Positions 9,001 through 16,957 of a DNA stretch of 64,000 nucleotides are shown one piece after another. The notes beneath the pieces are model-generated. The model was not told where the DNA came from. It ran no database searches and saw nothing but the letters and a program-made list of their open reading frames with translations. Numbering within the stretch: the first letter of the stretch is position 1; each line of letters opens with the position of its first letter. A program made the position numbers and the translations under genes. Source of the DNA: Diplonema japonicum (Eukaryota > Euglenozoa > Diplonemea > Diplonemida > Diplonemidae); contig OZ025685.1 in NCBI GenBank assembly GCA_964019335.1, positions 312,001 to 376,000 on the forward strand. The letters run 5' to 3'.

Positions 9001-11332
9001 GTCACCTCTGTCACCTTTGAGCCCGCTTGCAGCCTCCGCTTCCTTACAAGCTCCCAGGCTCAAGGACATGAACGTCAGTGGGATCGAGTTCGTGATCGAG
9101 TCCATGGGCGACTGGGCGCCTGGAAACAACTTAACAAACGGACCGTTGTTGAAACCTGCAACAGAGCTGTTGTCGGAACGGCTGGTCCAAGGGTCGCACC
9201 ACATTGATCACTCCGACTCGTCCTCCGCTGACACCGACAGCGAGTATTTGGTTCTGTCTCCACAGGAGCCGGCCAAGACCGGGGAAACAGAAAGACGGCA
9301 AAGCAAGAAGTCTGAAAACGATGCTGATGAGCTGTGTGACTCAGCGCTTCGAATGGATGATTCTGTCATGGTTGCGAAGTACAAACAGATTCAAGTGCAG
9401 GCTATATACGAGGTGAAATGCGGAAGGTTCATCCTTGCGATTCATCTGCTGTTCATGGCGGAGTACCGTGTGCATCGTCAGCGTGGGAACATGGCGGACG
9501 TGAACCACCAAGCGTTGCTGACAAAGGCGTTCGGAAAGGCGGCGAAGATCGCGACGGAGTTCTTCGAGCTGGACCTCAAGGCGTTCCGTGTCGCTCTGTC
9601 GTTCGAGGAACACACGTCGCCCTTGTGGTCGCAGGCTGTTCACACGCTCCGCGACAAGTCGAACCTCATCGAGGCTGCCAAACTGTTTCAACAACACTTC
9701 AAAGAAAGCCCCGTTGCTGTTGCATGGAGCATGATCGAAGATATTTTAGACGTCAAAGCATGGGTGTACCATTACTACACGAGAATTCACAAGGAACAGG
9801 TCATGTCCTTGGAAGAGTTCGACGCCACATGGTCGCACGCACTGCTGGACACCGCTGTCGTAGTGAATCAAAACATCGGGTACGAGAAGGATCAGAGCAC
9901 GGAGGTGACACATGAACATTTCGGGTTTCCCGAGGAGAAGCTTTTCACGCGCAGCGAGGCGGTAGCGGAGCTGGTCAAATCGAACTATGTTCTAGCAGAG
10001 TTCATGGTGAACCATATGGCAAAGGGGGAAGCGTTGGGCAACCTACTCGCAACGGATGTTCCGGGGGAGTTCGACCTCTACGGCGTGATATCGGAAGAAG
10101 TTGAGGAGTTCGCGATTGACAATGATGTCGAAGTGTTGACAGCGAACTTCTGGATCAGATACTTCGCCAGCATGGCGAAGGGCGTCACCAGCAAAACGTT
10201 CGACTCCGTTCACGCTGGTCAGCTCAAACGCATTCTGAAAAGAAAATCCAAACAGAGAAAGAAAAGCAAGGTTATATACATCCCAAAACACATCGAGGCG
10301 AACCAAGACACTGACTCCTCCGAGAGCGAGGTTGACCCCGAAGAAGTAGAGATCAACATGGAAAACGCAGGCGAAGACCCTGAAGGTGCGTACGAAGCAC
10401 AACTGGAGGATTTGTACGAAAGGTTCAGACAGAAACAAGAACTGCTCGACGCAAAACTCGCCGGGACCCAGGTCCAAAAGGAAGAGAATTTCAGCACGAT
10501 AGTGGGGAACACCATCAAGTTCTCCCGGGCAAACCGACAAACATACTTTGTAAAATCCTACCCAGTCGGGTTCCGATCCCAAGGAAAACTCGGGCTCGGC
10601 GACGGCACACTGCAACGACCCTTCTGCACAATTGAGTACTCCGTAAAGGTACTGTCATCACTAGGCTACCCTCCTTCATGTTTGTGCTTGCTCGGCGGGG
10701 TCTATCCCCCACTTAGACTAATAGGGTTGAGGGACTGCGACATAACAAGAATGTCTGACAAGGTCCAAGTCAGGGGATCATACGAATGGGAACCTGTTAT
10801 CGTGTTGTCCACCTGTCGAAACGTGAAAATATATGGTTTGGAAATTATTCACGGGTCGGTGGGTGTGGACGCTGCGACTTCAACGAACACTTTTATCTAC
10901 GAAAATGTTCTGTCCGATGTTGCAACTGGTGTTATCAACCCGACTTTCAGCGATATGGAACTTGACGAAGGAGCACAGATAGATTTAAACTTCTGCAATT
11001 ATATTTACCCGAGGTTTCCGGCTGTTCCCCTCCTTTGGCCAATTCGGTATACGTTGTACAATTTCATTGCCTGTGGGGTCGTCGCTATGCTTTGCCTTTA
11101 CTACATCATTGATTACTCGTTGAGAATGGACAATACAAGGTTGTTCTACTTTTACATCTCTTGTTACGCCGCGATCATCTGGGACATCCTTGTCGTGCAG
11201 CCGTTGTACTGCTACTTCAAGACTCAACAGGAACGATTGTGTTCATATGATTCTTGGGCTTCACGGTTGGAGCTCGGGCCGAGGCCCGGCTACGCAATTG
11301 ATGAGGAAGGCTTCGATGATTTCGATGAGTAG
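1..11332 (+). CDS. Giant polycystin-1-like receptor with REJ and GPS domains (5' truncated by the window)
   Basis: The reading frame is open from base 2 with no in-frame ATG at the edge, so the true start lies upstream; at least 3,770 residues are visible. The first ~1,350 residues hold tandem ectodomain repeats, many beginning with a G-x-G-L/F-type strand and ending in a 'DTG' strand (for example near 530-560, 1250-1265, 2410-2430, 4020-4035). An EGF-like cysteine cluster follows at about 4190-4300. A REJ-type region starts near 4640 ('PDRIGPCDGVTLDGS'). A GPS autocleavage motif, CNCSHLTDF, lies at 8078-8104, followed by a membrane helix near 8220-8290 and two more near 8560-8725. A long, charged, helical cytosolic part comes next, then a right-handed beta-helix-like segment (10480-11000) and two last helices (11040-11210). 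REJ plus GPS plus helices is the polycystin-1/PKDREJ plan. No PLAT domain was recognised. Likely a surface receptor; ligand unknown. Confidence 0.8.
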   Translation, partial: PRGWGLLGDVTHYVEDPMNITKIVGSETDFHFTISPPETCRLSNSSFYLCTKAYTTFPYFHPVVLYDTFTMFHFLFRVSSVTHLGETLDPSGYPSHNSTIRMITGREYSFYFKHIGLQEYMTLGVRNESCKANPDAIDTWGLTLLGNDTARVTITPQLSYVNMFLCISVTGPNVPMEFSVDTGFFVTVYTLLGVSDVVSVVNFHYGTEGFQSLVSSNLESHLRIKFEGGDGVGAFTGDESSLTSCTTDETAENQPSYITPVESGNALFFMNYTQSSKWRTMAFVCIALYPWDGSFYETMPFKVNFTSSFVNASYEAQDITPPGRIYLYKGYQVEVLFNGFGLWPHFRLAMAVDATNPCVWDLGTYISDSSPTYFENTNEDKTYAVLKTPTDWVASTTSSFYGRICMSSFLNGTDFSMDTGWKLSVMELQSVSNLQLSYFEVTYGTSAQVYTLNYVNGEIGNQIAFLRDCGDVVQYCGASAVTASQCVSTDVFDQAVISQCRSNLLGPGGYSVRRNIPSTVPTPGALLFLYDCQTSQFAVNLKVCVSPLTGGVFKDSGLRVSFLITVTSIEIDTEVRTSYQDVKFYKGMRPTIKLRGTGLFPYMRLAVMPNCTDVNLQEYVMPENETMIAMTGAWGLIENSDNAARTELQFVPPVAATSVAITGWKFCVSEYAAFSEFPSDFSIETTFTFTVVELVAVNFSRHLVIPYGDRLLMTLQGDNLQPSMQIKFQSDCASTAPTTDFCEGQFGGVPSGCRAVGTATVCYDVPPDGIAVDGMWFFLLQTMSGQHMRNLKTCVSLWPRSNQQFYDTGILIDFVIKVDATNVHGQNIQHYETILVYSKFNDFPGEELAANDPRFGRVVQLKLQGKGFRDSFRANFQEECGTLNTTGGPIMQLIPETDALGRTPSECGLGDVAAYLYLTMEHIKTGTSSRKEMCLSSLSQGTVFDARSYIYFGVVELTAISFSGSQHVSLPYGYVGDLVLYGSSLNPFMKWKIALKATRGVCDFGDTSFDAPLPFYDTGGEPRCSPAPNEGCLPYGGSLDRRFDGGTAGKVFLEHTHTYRMVENLPVCLSLWGNSRFYQTPLTVTTHVKVTSIESYNKHHYAGSGFHEDIYAYMKYSSHVITLHGWGFFDHHRVAFMQECGEFNSSKKPWEILGPFMVEPVVLPNRTSMGTFPYSSGLDRVEALVRVDLRSNLTGLRACYSVFEKSDPVHKNSFHMKLGIRLTTVDLWVNKYVNSMRSPDDPIVVIYGSSMRVLLGGNNLLPKQDVFNRFLFNVNSDCGVNVTTGTATPASLSYYSVRDPVTQQMLVDQPGFTLPSSVTRQYAHQKLCFSVYQTPYHYFLDTGYKVYLECNDAAQPCVDGTVGICDANATEYHQIVKGCTCSFAQRTNYSCSLTTQVPCNASFSCSGHGACSTDDLCACDTHYYGPSCEYCETNVADLQFTDTLKHAVLHFHTDYTTNTPLANKASNWSCDAVVPQRYGDIVLGSPECYWETPRMLHIFNGFGANPLRHVMKLRASGVSAHCSQKGTEDESPLIIPMALDVLDPKPFLLVPDRIGPCDGVTLDGSFSSGPGGELRYYWKLGNETQYSFDYALDEFLRNDTFSDIPVLHVPAGVVPRGRFNFVLTVYARISRTEATVSKVVEKLGFTNPIRLVIVIPQLSPFEVNDVERLIAVGPVEVSSYALSNAASTCYGNIFIPQNKKYKITWSVWWHTVFGDTYYKEGIPWKETTPEGSWVESPVLQQQQDKPTLFISAKMQTPTGVVEVFPVNRTAEVRVSVEMYDMDRPLVTPVAIGNVSLELRRMGTVYVYFRGGNRTVTTGFAIELVPRIDNGAEKTEVFYTEWWCNDTTMGQAEVPCPQPLLGIAVTTRDGLNNKETRTKFVLGPPTTAAIPPGKYMFTAALYVPRLDKTVITYAEIQVEAKQQTMDYLDVGIVPTNTSLFYDTVSHGLPLTLVPEISSLNPLAVYSYSWTLWTFRNTWAPLERLILSNGIDRSNNVLFLPGGVFQAGGVYVAKVLVREVDASTGLILRQANPSFTLQTFSPPHGGRARIVQKDGITLLLAEGWAVESNRYPLQYKFSNELYCTQAVGTECTCCDAGSRVLNTGVCKEVCNSCICQLLTDFTLRSYIQVTIPRTLLPNIVTYNVKVVDRLGVYHSSKVDVQTVVEDGVVGPQTPSPPDQEPWMQDVDTGGLEAIASAVSRQDVNRFLLGFAEMVTTMQFAVSRLFVRVVCSTATIPIEVTPTMTMTKSRTSSLTIPFNGTLRNITYTPLPTETVEPTVTLYSNESSKTSTLPAPICKTIYPDENEQLFLPFFPKSQALTYQVGEMLKHAGAILSSLSSTTEKKRLLELIVAATWQPAFVSRANADAAIQLTADMLYESTYLNSVESGIYQLLTTLLGQSILATASTLPDFADPAGDTTGTAGRNGKVLSAAAVTEAQRNLVRASKKKQVRSVQKLLQGVSEAVSAKLHLHDEWTISGGGILQRCRKMFSTNIRTAGSIPQGFRPISPAVFPNASVSSCTGNTCNTTNLTISIASNAEPLYSTSWEGVVDMCITAYPTIIHDYGFGIENVTGDRAIAYSIIDANGTELALDDSNIIVTLPMDARLYSRIGGVGSEKQYDPACFWFDKEPGCREITAEAECTTKCCHDSTSPFRTIMCDGCCVWSGEACAPGPRAGQDVFTQDGCMVVEYNQTTITCNCSHLTDFVQGYLPHFYNPFVATKPAPIPVRVSVPLPKIPFAASPNLLALPQVIVLPILYVTVSLISLFRERAFREVHRERKIGEKMVPPWAQTTKALDKTYMRRVDDDGLMRYIRELPFDSISKGFGNTFVHLIHLLRTYHTYANIYFISYNDNRTIIQKITALFCGITSCWAVLARLWLNADPANLTTNRCFVLSFTVSLLIGPVASVFSFVFSRTPRRAKPRSGAFMRMNEAEDKGKLKIAHEKIKLSLPSGNKAFYEILLGKQPGMVPIDEPQTKKGGWKKLKNAASVLTAMNSATRPDAEIMSPLSPLSPLAASASLQAPRLKDMNVSGIEFVIESMGDWAPGNNLTNGPLLKPATELLSERLVQGSHHIDHSDSSSADTDSEYLVLSPQEPAKTGETERRQSKKSENDADELCDSALRMDDSVMVAKYKQIQVQAIYEVKCGRFILAIHLLFMAEYRVHRQRGNMADVNHQALLTKAFGKAAKIATEFFELDLKAFRVALSFEEHTSPLWSQAVHTLRDKSNLIEAAKLFQQHFKESPVAVAWSMIEDILDVKAWVYHYYTRIHKEQVMSLEEFDATWSHALLDTAVVVNQNIGYEKDQSTEVTHEHFGFPEEKLFTRSEAVAELVKSNYVLAEFMVNHMAKGEALGNLLATDVPGEFDLYGVISEEVEEFAIDNDVEVLTANFWIRYFASMAKGVTSKTFDSVHAGQLKRILKRKSKQRKKSKVIYIPKHIEANQDTDSSESEVDPEEVEINMENAGEDPEGAYEAQLEDLYERFRQKQELLDAKLAGTQVQKEENFSTIVGNTIKFSRANRQTYFVKSYPVGFRSQGKLGLGDGTLQRPFCTIEYSVKVLSSLGYPPSCLCLLGGVYPPLRLIGLRDCDITRMSDKVQVRGSYEWEPVIVLSTCRNVKIYGLEIIHGSVGVDAATSTNTFIYENVLSDVATGVINPTFSDMELDEGAQIDLNFCNYIYPRFPAVPLLWPIRYTLYNFIACGVVAMLCLYYIIDYSLRMDNTRLFYFYISCYAAIIWDILVVQPLYCYFKTQQERLCSYDSWASRLELGPRPGYAIDEEGFDDFDE

Positions 11333-11746
11333 TCGTACCCCCCCTCAGATAAACCCGAATTTTTTTCTTTTTTTTTTGTGCTTGCACCCATCGTTCTCTC
11401 CATTCTTTTACAAGCCTTGGAGAGATGATGGGGGAAAGGCACATGGAATCATTTTTCTCGACCCCCCCCCCTTTTTTTTATCTAATAGAGCTTTTCTTTA
11501 AAAAGAAAAAGGAAAGAAAAAAAAGAAGAAGAAAAAAAAGAGCATCTTGAGAGTAAGTCCTTTTTTTTTTTTCTTTTTTTTTTTTCTTCTTTTCCTTTTT
11601 CCATGACCTCGTCCCTCTTGCTCTCGTACGCGTGATGTCGCCCTCTTCTATGCACCTTCGGCTCCTGAGATGTGGTTTCGCCCTTTTTTTCCAGTTTTCA
11701 CAAATTAACCAGGACGACAAAAAAAGAGGGGGAAAGAAAAAAAAAA
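11333..11746. other. Intergenic, homopolymer-rich
   Basis: Runs of T, C and A, with no supportable ORF. It holds the 3' end of the receptor transcript and the leader of the next gene. Confidence 0.7.
11681..11694 (+). promoter_or_regulatory. Candidate trans-splice acceptor
   Basis: CCC(T)7CCAG lies 52 nt before the ATG at 11747, and the leader ends in an A-run. This is the pyrimidine-tract-AG pattern seen before most genes here. Confidence 0.45.
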
Positions 11747-12217
11747 ATGGGCAAGAAGGTTAAAATGCCTGCAAGCGGGCTGAAAAAGATTAAGGGAGCG
11801 AGACCGAAACATAAAGCATCGAAGAAAAAAGCGGGCCACAGGAAGATACTGCAAACGGCAGACCAGCTGAAGCCGAGGTGTCCGGAGAAAGGGAAGGAGG
11901 CTACCTGGTACAAAGAGAAAACCCACTACTCCATCGACAAGGCAAAAAACGGAAAAATAAAGGATGTCTTGAGAGCGGACAAGAGAAAGCTTGCGCTTGA
12001 GAATAGTTTGAACGTGAACCTCGCGATTGTGGCGAGAAAAGAGAGCACAAAGAACACGAGGAACAAGAAGGGGGCAGCTGCGGAAAAACCGGCCCCCAAA
12101 AAAGGGAAAAAACTGCAGCAGCAGCAGCAGCAGCAACAAGAACCGATGGTGGGATTCGTGGCGTTCAGCGAAATCCGAGAAAACATACAAGAAATGCTGA
12201 ATGCGAAAAAAAAATAA
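11747..12217 (+). CDS. Lysine-rich basic protein, possibly nucleolar
   Basis: 156 residues. The ATG at 11747 directly follows an A-run, which is the usual start context in this window; upstream in-frame codons are low-complexity leader. The N-terminal two thirds is packed with Lys ('MGKKVKMPASGLKKIKGARP'). A polyglutamine run encoded by CAG/CAA repeats sits at about 12113-12140. The C-terminus is a short amphipathic helix (FSEIRENIQEML) with a KKK tail. The composition resembles small ribosome-biogenesis or RNA-binding factors, but I do not recognise the family. An SLX9-type factor was considered and could not be confirmed by eye. Confidence 0.7.
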   Translation: MGKKVKMPASGLKKIKGARPKHKASKKKAGHRKILQTADQLKPRCPEKGKEATWYKEKTHYSIDKAKNGKIKDVLRADKRKLALENSLNVNLAIVARKESTKNTRNKKGAAAEKPAPKKGKKLQQQQQQQQEPMVGFVAFSEIRENIQEMLNAKKK

Positions 12218-12463
12218 TAGAAGGAAAAAAAAAAAAAGCGAGGGGAGGAGGGGAAAGGGGAGAAATCAGTTCATTTTCTTTTTTTTTTTTTTTTTCCTTC
12301 CATGCACGTGATGAGCTTGAGAGCCCACCCATAGACCATGGCTGCATAGAACTGATAGTTCAACGGTGGTACACATCAAGGAAAGCTAACCCTCAAAAGC
12401 CCGCTTTCTTCTAGAAAACATGTGGTCTTCTTCATCTTCTGCCCCTCGGCCTCTTCCCGTTGG

Positions 12464-12483
12464 TTCCGTTTGCTTGATAATAG
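12464..12483 (+). promoter_or_regulatory. Candidate trans-splice acceptor
   Basis: A pyrimidine-rich stretch ends in TAG at 12483, 24 nt before the PGAM5 ATG. The leader between them is nearly all A. Confidence 0.35.
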
Positions 12484-12507
12484 AAAAAAAAAAAAAAGAA
12501 AAAAAAA

Positions 12508-13398
12508 ATGTTTCGAAGCAAAGCAGTACGGTTAGCTCTCGGCGGCTTGTCAGGGGTTTTCATCGCCTCCGCTCAGCAAGGGACCGTTTTACACTGCAAG
12601 GAGGAGGAAAAGAAAAAAGAACCGAAAAAACCGGTCTGGCCGCCCGGGTCGCGTTGTTACCCGAATTTTGAGTACGGCGAGTGGGTAGCAAACTGGGACG
12701 GCTTGGGGCCTCACCCTGACGCTTCCGATGACCTGAAAAAAAAACTGAGAAAGGCTCCTGTGAGACATGTAATCTTGATAAGGCACGGCCAGTATGATCT
12801 GGAGTGCAAAGGTGACCCTCCTTTGACGGACTTGGGGAAGGATCAAGCTAAGGTGGTTGCGGAGAGAATTCTACAATGGACAAAGGATGACTTCAAAAGC
12901 AGCCCGTCTGCGGACGTAGTCAACGTGAAGGTAAATTCAGTGGTATCCTCGAACATCCTCCGAGCGAAGCAAACAGGTCAAATTATTGCAGACGTTTTGG
13001 GTGTGAATGTGCAGGAGGAAGATCCTTTGCTTGCAGAGGGCGTTCCTTGCCCTTGCGATACCTATGCACCGTCACCCCGGGAGATGTTTGAAGACAGTGC
13101 TAGGATAGAAGCAGCTTTTCGGAAATACATTCACCGCTCTGTTGATGGGTACGCTGCACACGCTGAACCTCAAGACTCTTATGAAGGCCCCCCTATTTAT
13201 GATGTGATTTCCTGCCATGGCAATGTGATCCGCTATTTCATGATGCGCGCCCTGCAGCTCCCCCCTGACGCTTGGCTTCGCACCGCAACTTTTAACACCG
13301 GCATCACTCATTTGGTCATTCGCCCCACCGGCCGTGTTTCGCTAGTCGGGTTTGGTGATGTGGGACATCTTGGGCTAGACAGAACTACTTACCATTAA
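12508..13398 (+). CDS. PGAM5: PGAM5-like mitochondrial Ser/Thr phosphatase
   Basis: 296 residues, close to the 289 of human PGAM5. A hydrophobic N-terminal segment (residues 7-22) could be the mitochondrial membrane anchor typical of the family. Near residue 57, 'EWVANWDGLGP' resembles the WDxNWD multimerisation motif that activates PGAM5. The histidine phosphatase core begins with the phospho-accepting RHG at 92-94 and continues with 'LRAKQTG' and 'EGVPCPC'. The second catalytic histidine is in 'SCHGNVIRYF', and the end 'THLVIRPTGRVSLVGFGDVGH' follows the PGAM5 pattern. In animals PGAM5 dephosphorylates proteins at the mitochondrial membrane in stress and mitophagy signalling; the role here is inferred from homology. 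Confidence 0.92.
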   Translation: MFRSKAVRLALGGLSGVFIASAQQGTVLHCKEEEKKKEPKKPVWPPGSRCYPNFEYGEWVANWDGLGPHPDASDDLKKKLRKAPVRHVILIRHGQYDLECKGDPPLTDLGKDQAKVVAERILQWTKDDFKSSPSADVVNVKVNSVVSSNILRAKQTGQIIADVLGVNVQEEDPLLAEGVPCPCDTYAPSPREMFEDSARIEAAFRKYIHRSVDGYAAHAEPQDSYEGPPIYDVISCHGNVIRYFMMRALQLPPDAWLRTATFNTGITHLVIRPTGRVSLVGFGDVGHLGLDRTTYH

Positions 13399-13539
13399 AA
13401 AGAAGAAAAAAAAAAAAAGAAAAAAAAAAGGAAGGGGGGTTTTAGAAAAAAAAGTGTTTTGTTTTGTAAATGAAAGTGTGTCGGAACAAAAGATTTTTTT
13501 TTTAAAAAAAAAGGGGGAGGAGAGTGCCGACAAAGAAAA

Positions 13540-13767
13540 ATGGGGTTCCTTTCGGCCCTCATGGGCGGCGGGGAGGAATCCTTCAAATACAACGACTCCC
13601 AAGGGAAGGAGAGCTGTGTTCAAGGCGCAGCTGGGGCACACAACACGATACAAGGCGATATGTGGGCTGTGAAGAGCAACGTAAAATGCACAGAAAGGGG
13701 GTACACAAAGGAGGCGAAACAAATGACAGCGGACACGCTGGGTCTGAGAGTCTTCTTCAAAGAGTAA
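13540..13767 (+). CDS. Small ORF, 75 aa, unknown
   Basis: The ATG follows AAAAA, as for other genes here, and the ORF is free of homopolymers, unlike its surroundings. It starts MGFLSALMGGG, so an N-terminal glycine is available for myristoylation. There is no recognisable domain. It sits alone between PGAM5 and the coiled-coil gene on the same strand. Support is only the start context and composition. Confidence 0.45.
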   Translation: MGFLSALMGGGEESFKYNDSQGKESCVQGAAGAHNTIQGDMWAVKSNVKCTERGYTKEAKQMTADTLGLRVFFKE

Positions 13768-13850
13768 CTTTATTTTAATATTTATTTCTCTCTTTTTTTT
13801 TTTTTTTCTCTTTTCGTCTACAAAAAAAAATCTTTTTAAAAAAGGAAAGC

Positions 13851-14928
13851 ATGGAAAGGCGCATCGGCTCACGCGATGACCTGATACAGGCACAGCAGCA
13901 GGAGATAGACCAGCTGCGACGCGAGCTCAGAGATGAAAGAGGACACCGCCAACAAGGGAACGAGGTAAGGGAGAGCGAACGGGAGATCGCAAGGCTGAGG
14001 CGCATGATCTCCAGCAAAGGAGAGACAATAGAAAGCTTGAAAGACGCCTTGCGAGAAGGCGAAGAGGCCCGGGAAGGAGACGAGGAAGACTACAAGGAAC
14101 TTTGCGACGCGTGTTTCGATCTAGCTTCTGCAATTGAATCCAGAACTGTCCCTGCAACACCACCACCATCGCAGGCACCGTCCTGCACACCGTTGAGATC
14201 GCAGATCGACTTGGAAACTTCGCAGCGCGAGGCTGTAGAGCAACAGTTGTCTGACTTGTCTCTGGAGACACAACGGTGCAAGGCGAAGTACTATGAAGAA
14301 CGGAAAAAACTTCTGGACGCCATTGAAAATGCTTCGCAAGCACAGCCTCAAGGCACTGCCGACCTCTCTGTTTATGACAACAACGTTGAAAGTGAAAAAC
14401 ATGTAATGGTGTGATAAGCTTTAGAAAAAAAAAAAAAAAAAAAAAAAAAAACAGCTTTTAACATTACAAGAGACGAAGGACGACCTCCTTGAGGAGTTCT
14501 CGTTGATGAGGTCAAGGCTGCGGGCGAGAATTGCGATACTGGAAAAGGTATTTTTTTTCTTTTTAAAAAAGGTAAATTAAAAAAAATAATAATTGCAGAA
14601 CAGTGAAAGCAAGCAAAGGAGAGTAGAAGAATGCCACGCCAGCAACGATGAGTTGGAGCGGAACGTGCTCGGGGTGAAAGACCGCCAACAGCGCGTCTCT
14701 GACCAATACCGATCCCGGTTGGAGAGCTCCCAGCAGACCCTCTCCCGAGCAAAGGCACGGGAAGCAAAGGCACACAGCCAGTTAACATCTTCCGCAGCGG
14801 AGTGCGAGGATTTGAAAATCTCGCTCCACTCCACCCTGGCCGGCGCGGGCCACCGGCAAAGCACCGCAGCCCTACACAGCAAAACACCACAAAGCGTACG
14901 CACCCCCGGGAGACCCGTGTATCGATAA
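13851..14928 (+). CDS. Coiled-coil protein, three exons
   Basis: Exons 13851-14402, 14455-14547 and 14599-14928 join in frame into 324 residues. The two introns are 52 and 51 nt (GTAATG...CAG and GTATTT...CAG), both in phase 0. Without splicing the frame stops right after the first donor. The product is almost wholly heptad-like Glu/Arg/Lys/Gln/Leu sequence, with a Pro-rich break (PATPPPSQAPS) near residue 105 and a basic Ser/Thr-rich tail. It is a likely structural or scaffold coiled coil, perhaps cytoskeletal; the family is not recognised. The first intron is mostly one run of A before its CAG. Confidence 0.75.
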
Positions 14929-15038
14929 GATTATTATTATTTCTTTTTTTTGTTTAGCATAAATGTTAGAATTTCTATTGTTTTTTTTTTTTGTTTGTGA
15001 TTTTTCTTTTTTTTTTTTTGTGTCCCCGTCTATTTTAA

Positions 15039-15049
15039 CCCCCTTTCAG
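15039..15049 (+). promoter_or_regulatory. Candidate trans-splice acceptor
   Basis: CCCCCTTTCAG ends 21 nt before the alpha-kinase ATG at 15071. The leader is GGCAACT followed by A's. It is one of the clearest examples of the pattern. Confidence 0.5.
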
Positions 15050-15070
15050 GGCAACTAAAAAAAAAAAAAA

Positions 15071-16957
15071 ATGAACGCTTTAGAAACGCTTGTCGATGAA
15101 ATCAAAGCCGAGCTGCTGGCGGGCCCGGAGGTGTCTCTCCCGGAACGCGTGAGGTACCTCCGCGAGCTGCTGGTGAGGGAAGGCGTTGTACCGATCGCCT
15201 CCGAACCCGCACAGATGGAACCACGGTCGAACAGCATGGTGGGAGGCTACGGGAGGAAGCGAAGCTCCATGCCGTTCCACGTCCACCGCAACAGCCCGTT
15301 CAAGGACGAAATCTCGTTGGAGACGAGGCAATGGGTTCACTTTCAAAGACTATGCAAACACGGACATTGGCATGGAACAGCACACCCCGCCCACCTATGC
15401 AACAAATGCGTTTCGGACTGCGGTGGCGGGGCGTGGACAAGAACAAAAGTTCGCGACAAGGAAAACCAGCTTATAAAATCCGAGAGAAAACGCATATCAT
15501 CACTGTTGAAACAAGCAATGCACATCGCTCTCCACAAATACAGAAAATCAAACCCATACATGAACTTCAAACCCTCTCAAAAAGGCGAGATGACCGCCGA
15601 GAAGATAGTGTATGACGTCCCAAGCAAGGAATGGAACACAACCCCGATCACAATCATGATAGAGGAGACATCCTTCGCCAAAGGATCGATGAGGGAATGC
15701 TGGCGAATGATTGAATCTCAAACCCAATCAAGATGCGTGGCGAAAAAGTACATGAAGGACGAGCACGCAAACGGCGGTGAAATATACTGGATCGACACAA
15801 AAATGCAAGCTGTTGCCAAATACTACGCTGAAGAATTTTCAAAACACCCGGAATGCTGGGACACCGTCGACTTCATCGAAGCCTACATGATCCGCGCCAA
15901 GGAGGAAACCGAACCAAAAGAGACCGTTCTCTCTATTGAGCACTATCTCGACGGCAACTACGTGAAACACAACAACAATTCCGGGTACTGCTTCGGGTCG
16001 AAAAACACACCGCAGGCTTTCACACACTTCTCTTGGGTTCAATCCGACGGTGATTTAATGATAGTTGACATCCAAGGCGTCGGCGAACTTTACACAGATC
16101 CACAAATCCACACAAGAGACGGGGCAGATTTCGGCGAGGGAAATCTCGGATTGACCGGAATGGCGTTGTTCTTCCACTCCCACGTGTGCAACCACATCTG
16201 CCAAACATTTAATCTGAAACCGTTCGATGTCCATCATGAAATCGGAGGGGTAAAATCATCGTGGGATGACATACGTTCTGTTATCCCCACGTCAAAGCTG
16301 TTAAACGGAGGCTTGGCCACATCTGAGGGCGCACTCCCTGTCGATCAGAAAACAGGGGAGATCCACATGGTTACAGCGCAGCTTCACGCAGCTGGAAGGT
16401 TTTCTGAGGACGGCCGTCCTCATGTGGAATCAGCTTTTCATCATTTGCAGTTAGCTGCTATGTATGATAATATCCCGGGTTTGCTGTGTCTCGCAAGAAT
16501 GTACAGCGGGTTTGATAGAGAATTTCTCCTCGACCTGACTGGCGTTCCGGAAAAACGCGATCTTTGCATTATATTGCTTCAAAAAGCGTTTCGCCTCGGG
16601 AATCGTGAAGCGTGCTGTGCGTTGGTGGGGCTTTGTTCAGACGGTGCTTACACTCCCATCGACCGGGTGCTCGTTCTAGACTGCTTGCGGTCGTGGCCCG
16701 ACACCGTTTCCGAGCCCAAGGATTTCCTCTGGGCGAATTTTGCCTTGACACCGTTATCACACAAAACCACCCTTGCAAAGATGCTTGAGTTCACGCCAGG
16801 GTGTATGCAGGAAGCTGCCGACCTTTATAATGAGGCTGCTGAGGAGGCCATGTCGGTAGGAAAAGGTTCAATGGCCACAAAGCTGTTCATGAAAGCCGAG
16901 GAACTTCAGGGTCTGGCGGACGCTGAGGAGGAGGACGAGGAGGAGGAGGAGAAGTAA
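15071..16957 (+). CDS. EEF2K: eEF2-kinase-like alpha-kinase with Sel1-type helical C-terminus
   Basis: 628 residues. The alpha-kinase domain spans roughly residues 170-385. It includes a glycine-rich start (ETSFAKGSMRECWRM), a VAKKYM lysine, the DIQGVG-x-YTDPQIHT segment and 'GEGNLGLTGMALFFHSHVCN', the zinc- and substrate-loop signature of eEF2 kinase. The C-terminal third has Sel1-like helix pairs ('HLQLAAMYDNIPGLLCLARM'), as eEF2K does, and ends in an acidic DEEEEE tail. Known family members phosphorylate elongation factor 2 and slow translation elongation under Ca2+ or energy stress. The N-terminal part has a Cys/His-rich patch (CKHGHWHG...CNKC) that could bind zinc. A clear calmodulin-binding helix could not be assigned by eye. 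Confidence 0.9.
   Translation: MNALETLVDEIKAELLAGPEVSLPERVRYLRELLVREGVVPIASEPAQMEPRSNSMVGGYGRKRSSMPFHVHRNSPFKDEISLETRQWVHFQRLCKHGHWHGTAHPAHLCNKCVSDCGGGAWTRTKVRDKENQLIKSERKRISSLLKQAMHIALHKYRKSNPYMNFKPSQKGEMTAEKIVYDVPSKEWNTTPITIMIEETSFAKGSMRECWRMIESQTQSRCVAKKYMKDEHANGGEIYWIDTKMQAVAKYYAEEFSKHPECWDTVDFIEAYMIRAKEETEPKETVLSIEHYLDGNYVKHNNNSGYCFGSKNTPQAFTHFSWVQSDGDLMIVDIQGVGELYTDPQIHTRDGADFGEGNLGLTGMALFFHSHVCNHICQTFNLKPFDVHHEIGGVKSSWDDIRSVIPTSKLLNGGLATSEGALPVDQKTGEIHMVTAQLHAAGRFSEDGRPHVESAFHHLQLAAMYDNIPGLLCLARMYSGFDREFLLDLTGVPEKRDLCIILLQKAFRLGNREACCALVGLCSDGAYTPIDRVLVLDCLRSWPDTVSEPKDFLWANFALTPLSHKTTLAKMLEFTPGCMQEAADLYNEAAEEAMSVGKGSMATKLFMKAEELQGLADAEEEDEEEEEK

Noticed and set aside
11478-12190. Minus-strand ORFs over the lysine-rich gene
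   Set aside because: They encode Phe/Leu/Cys-rich complements of Lys/Gln codons, typical of shadows.
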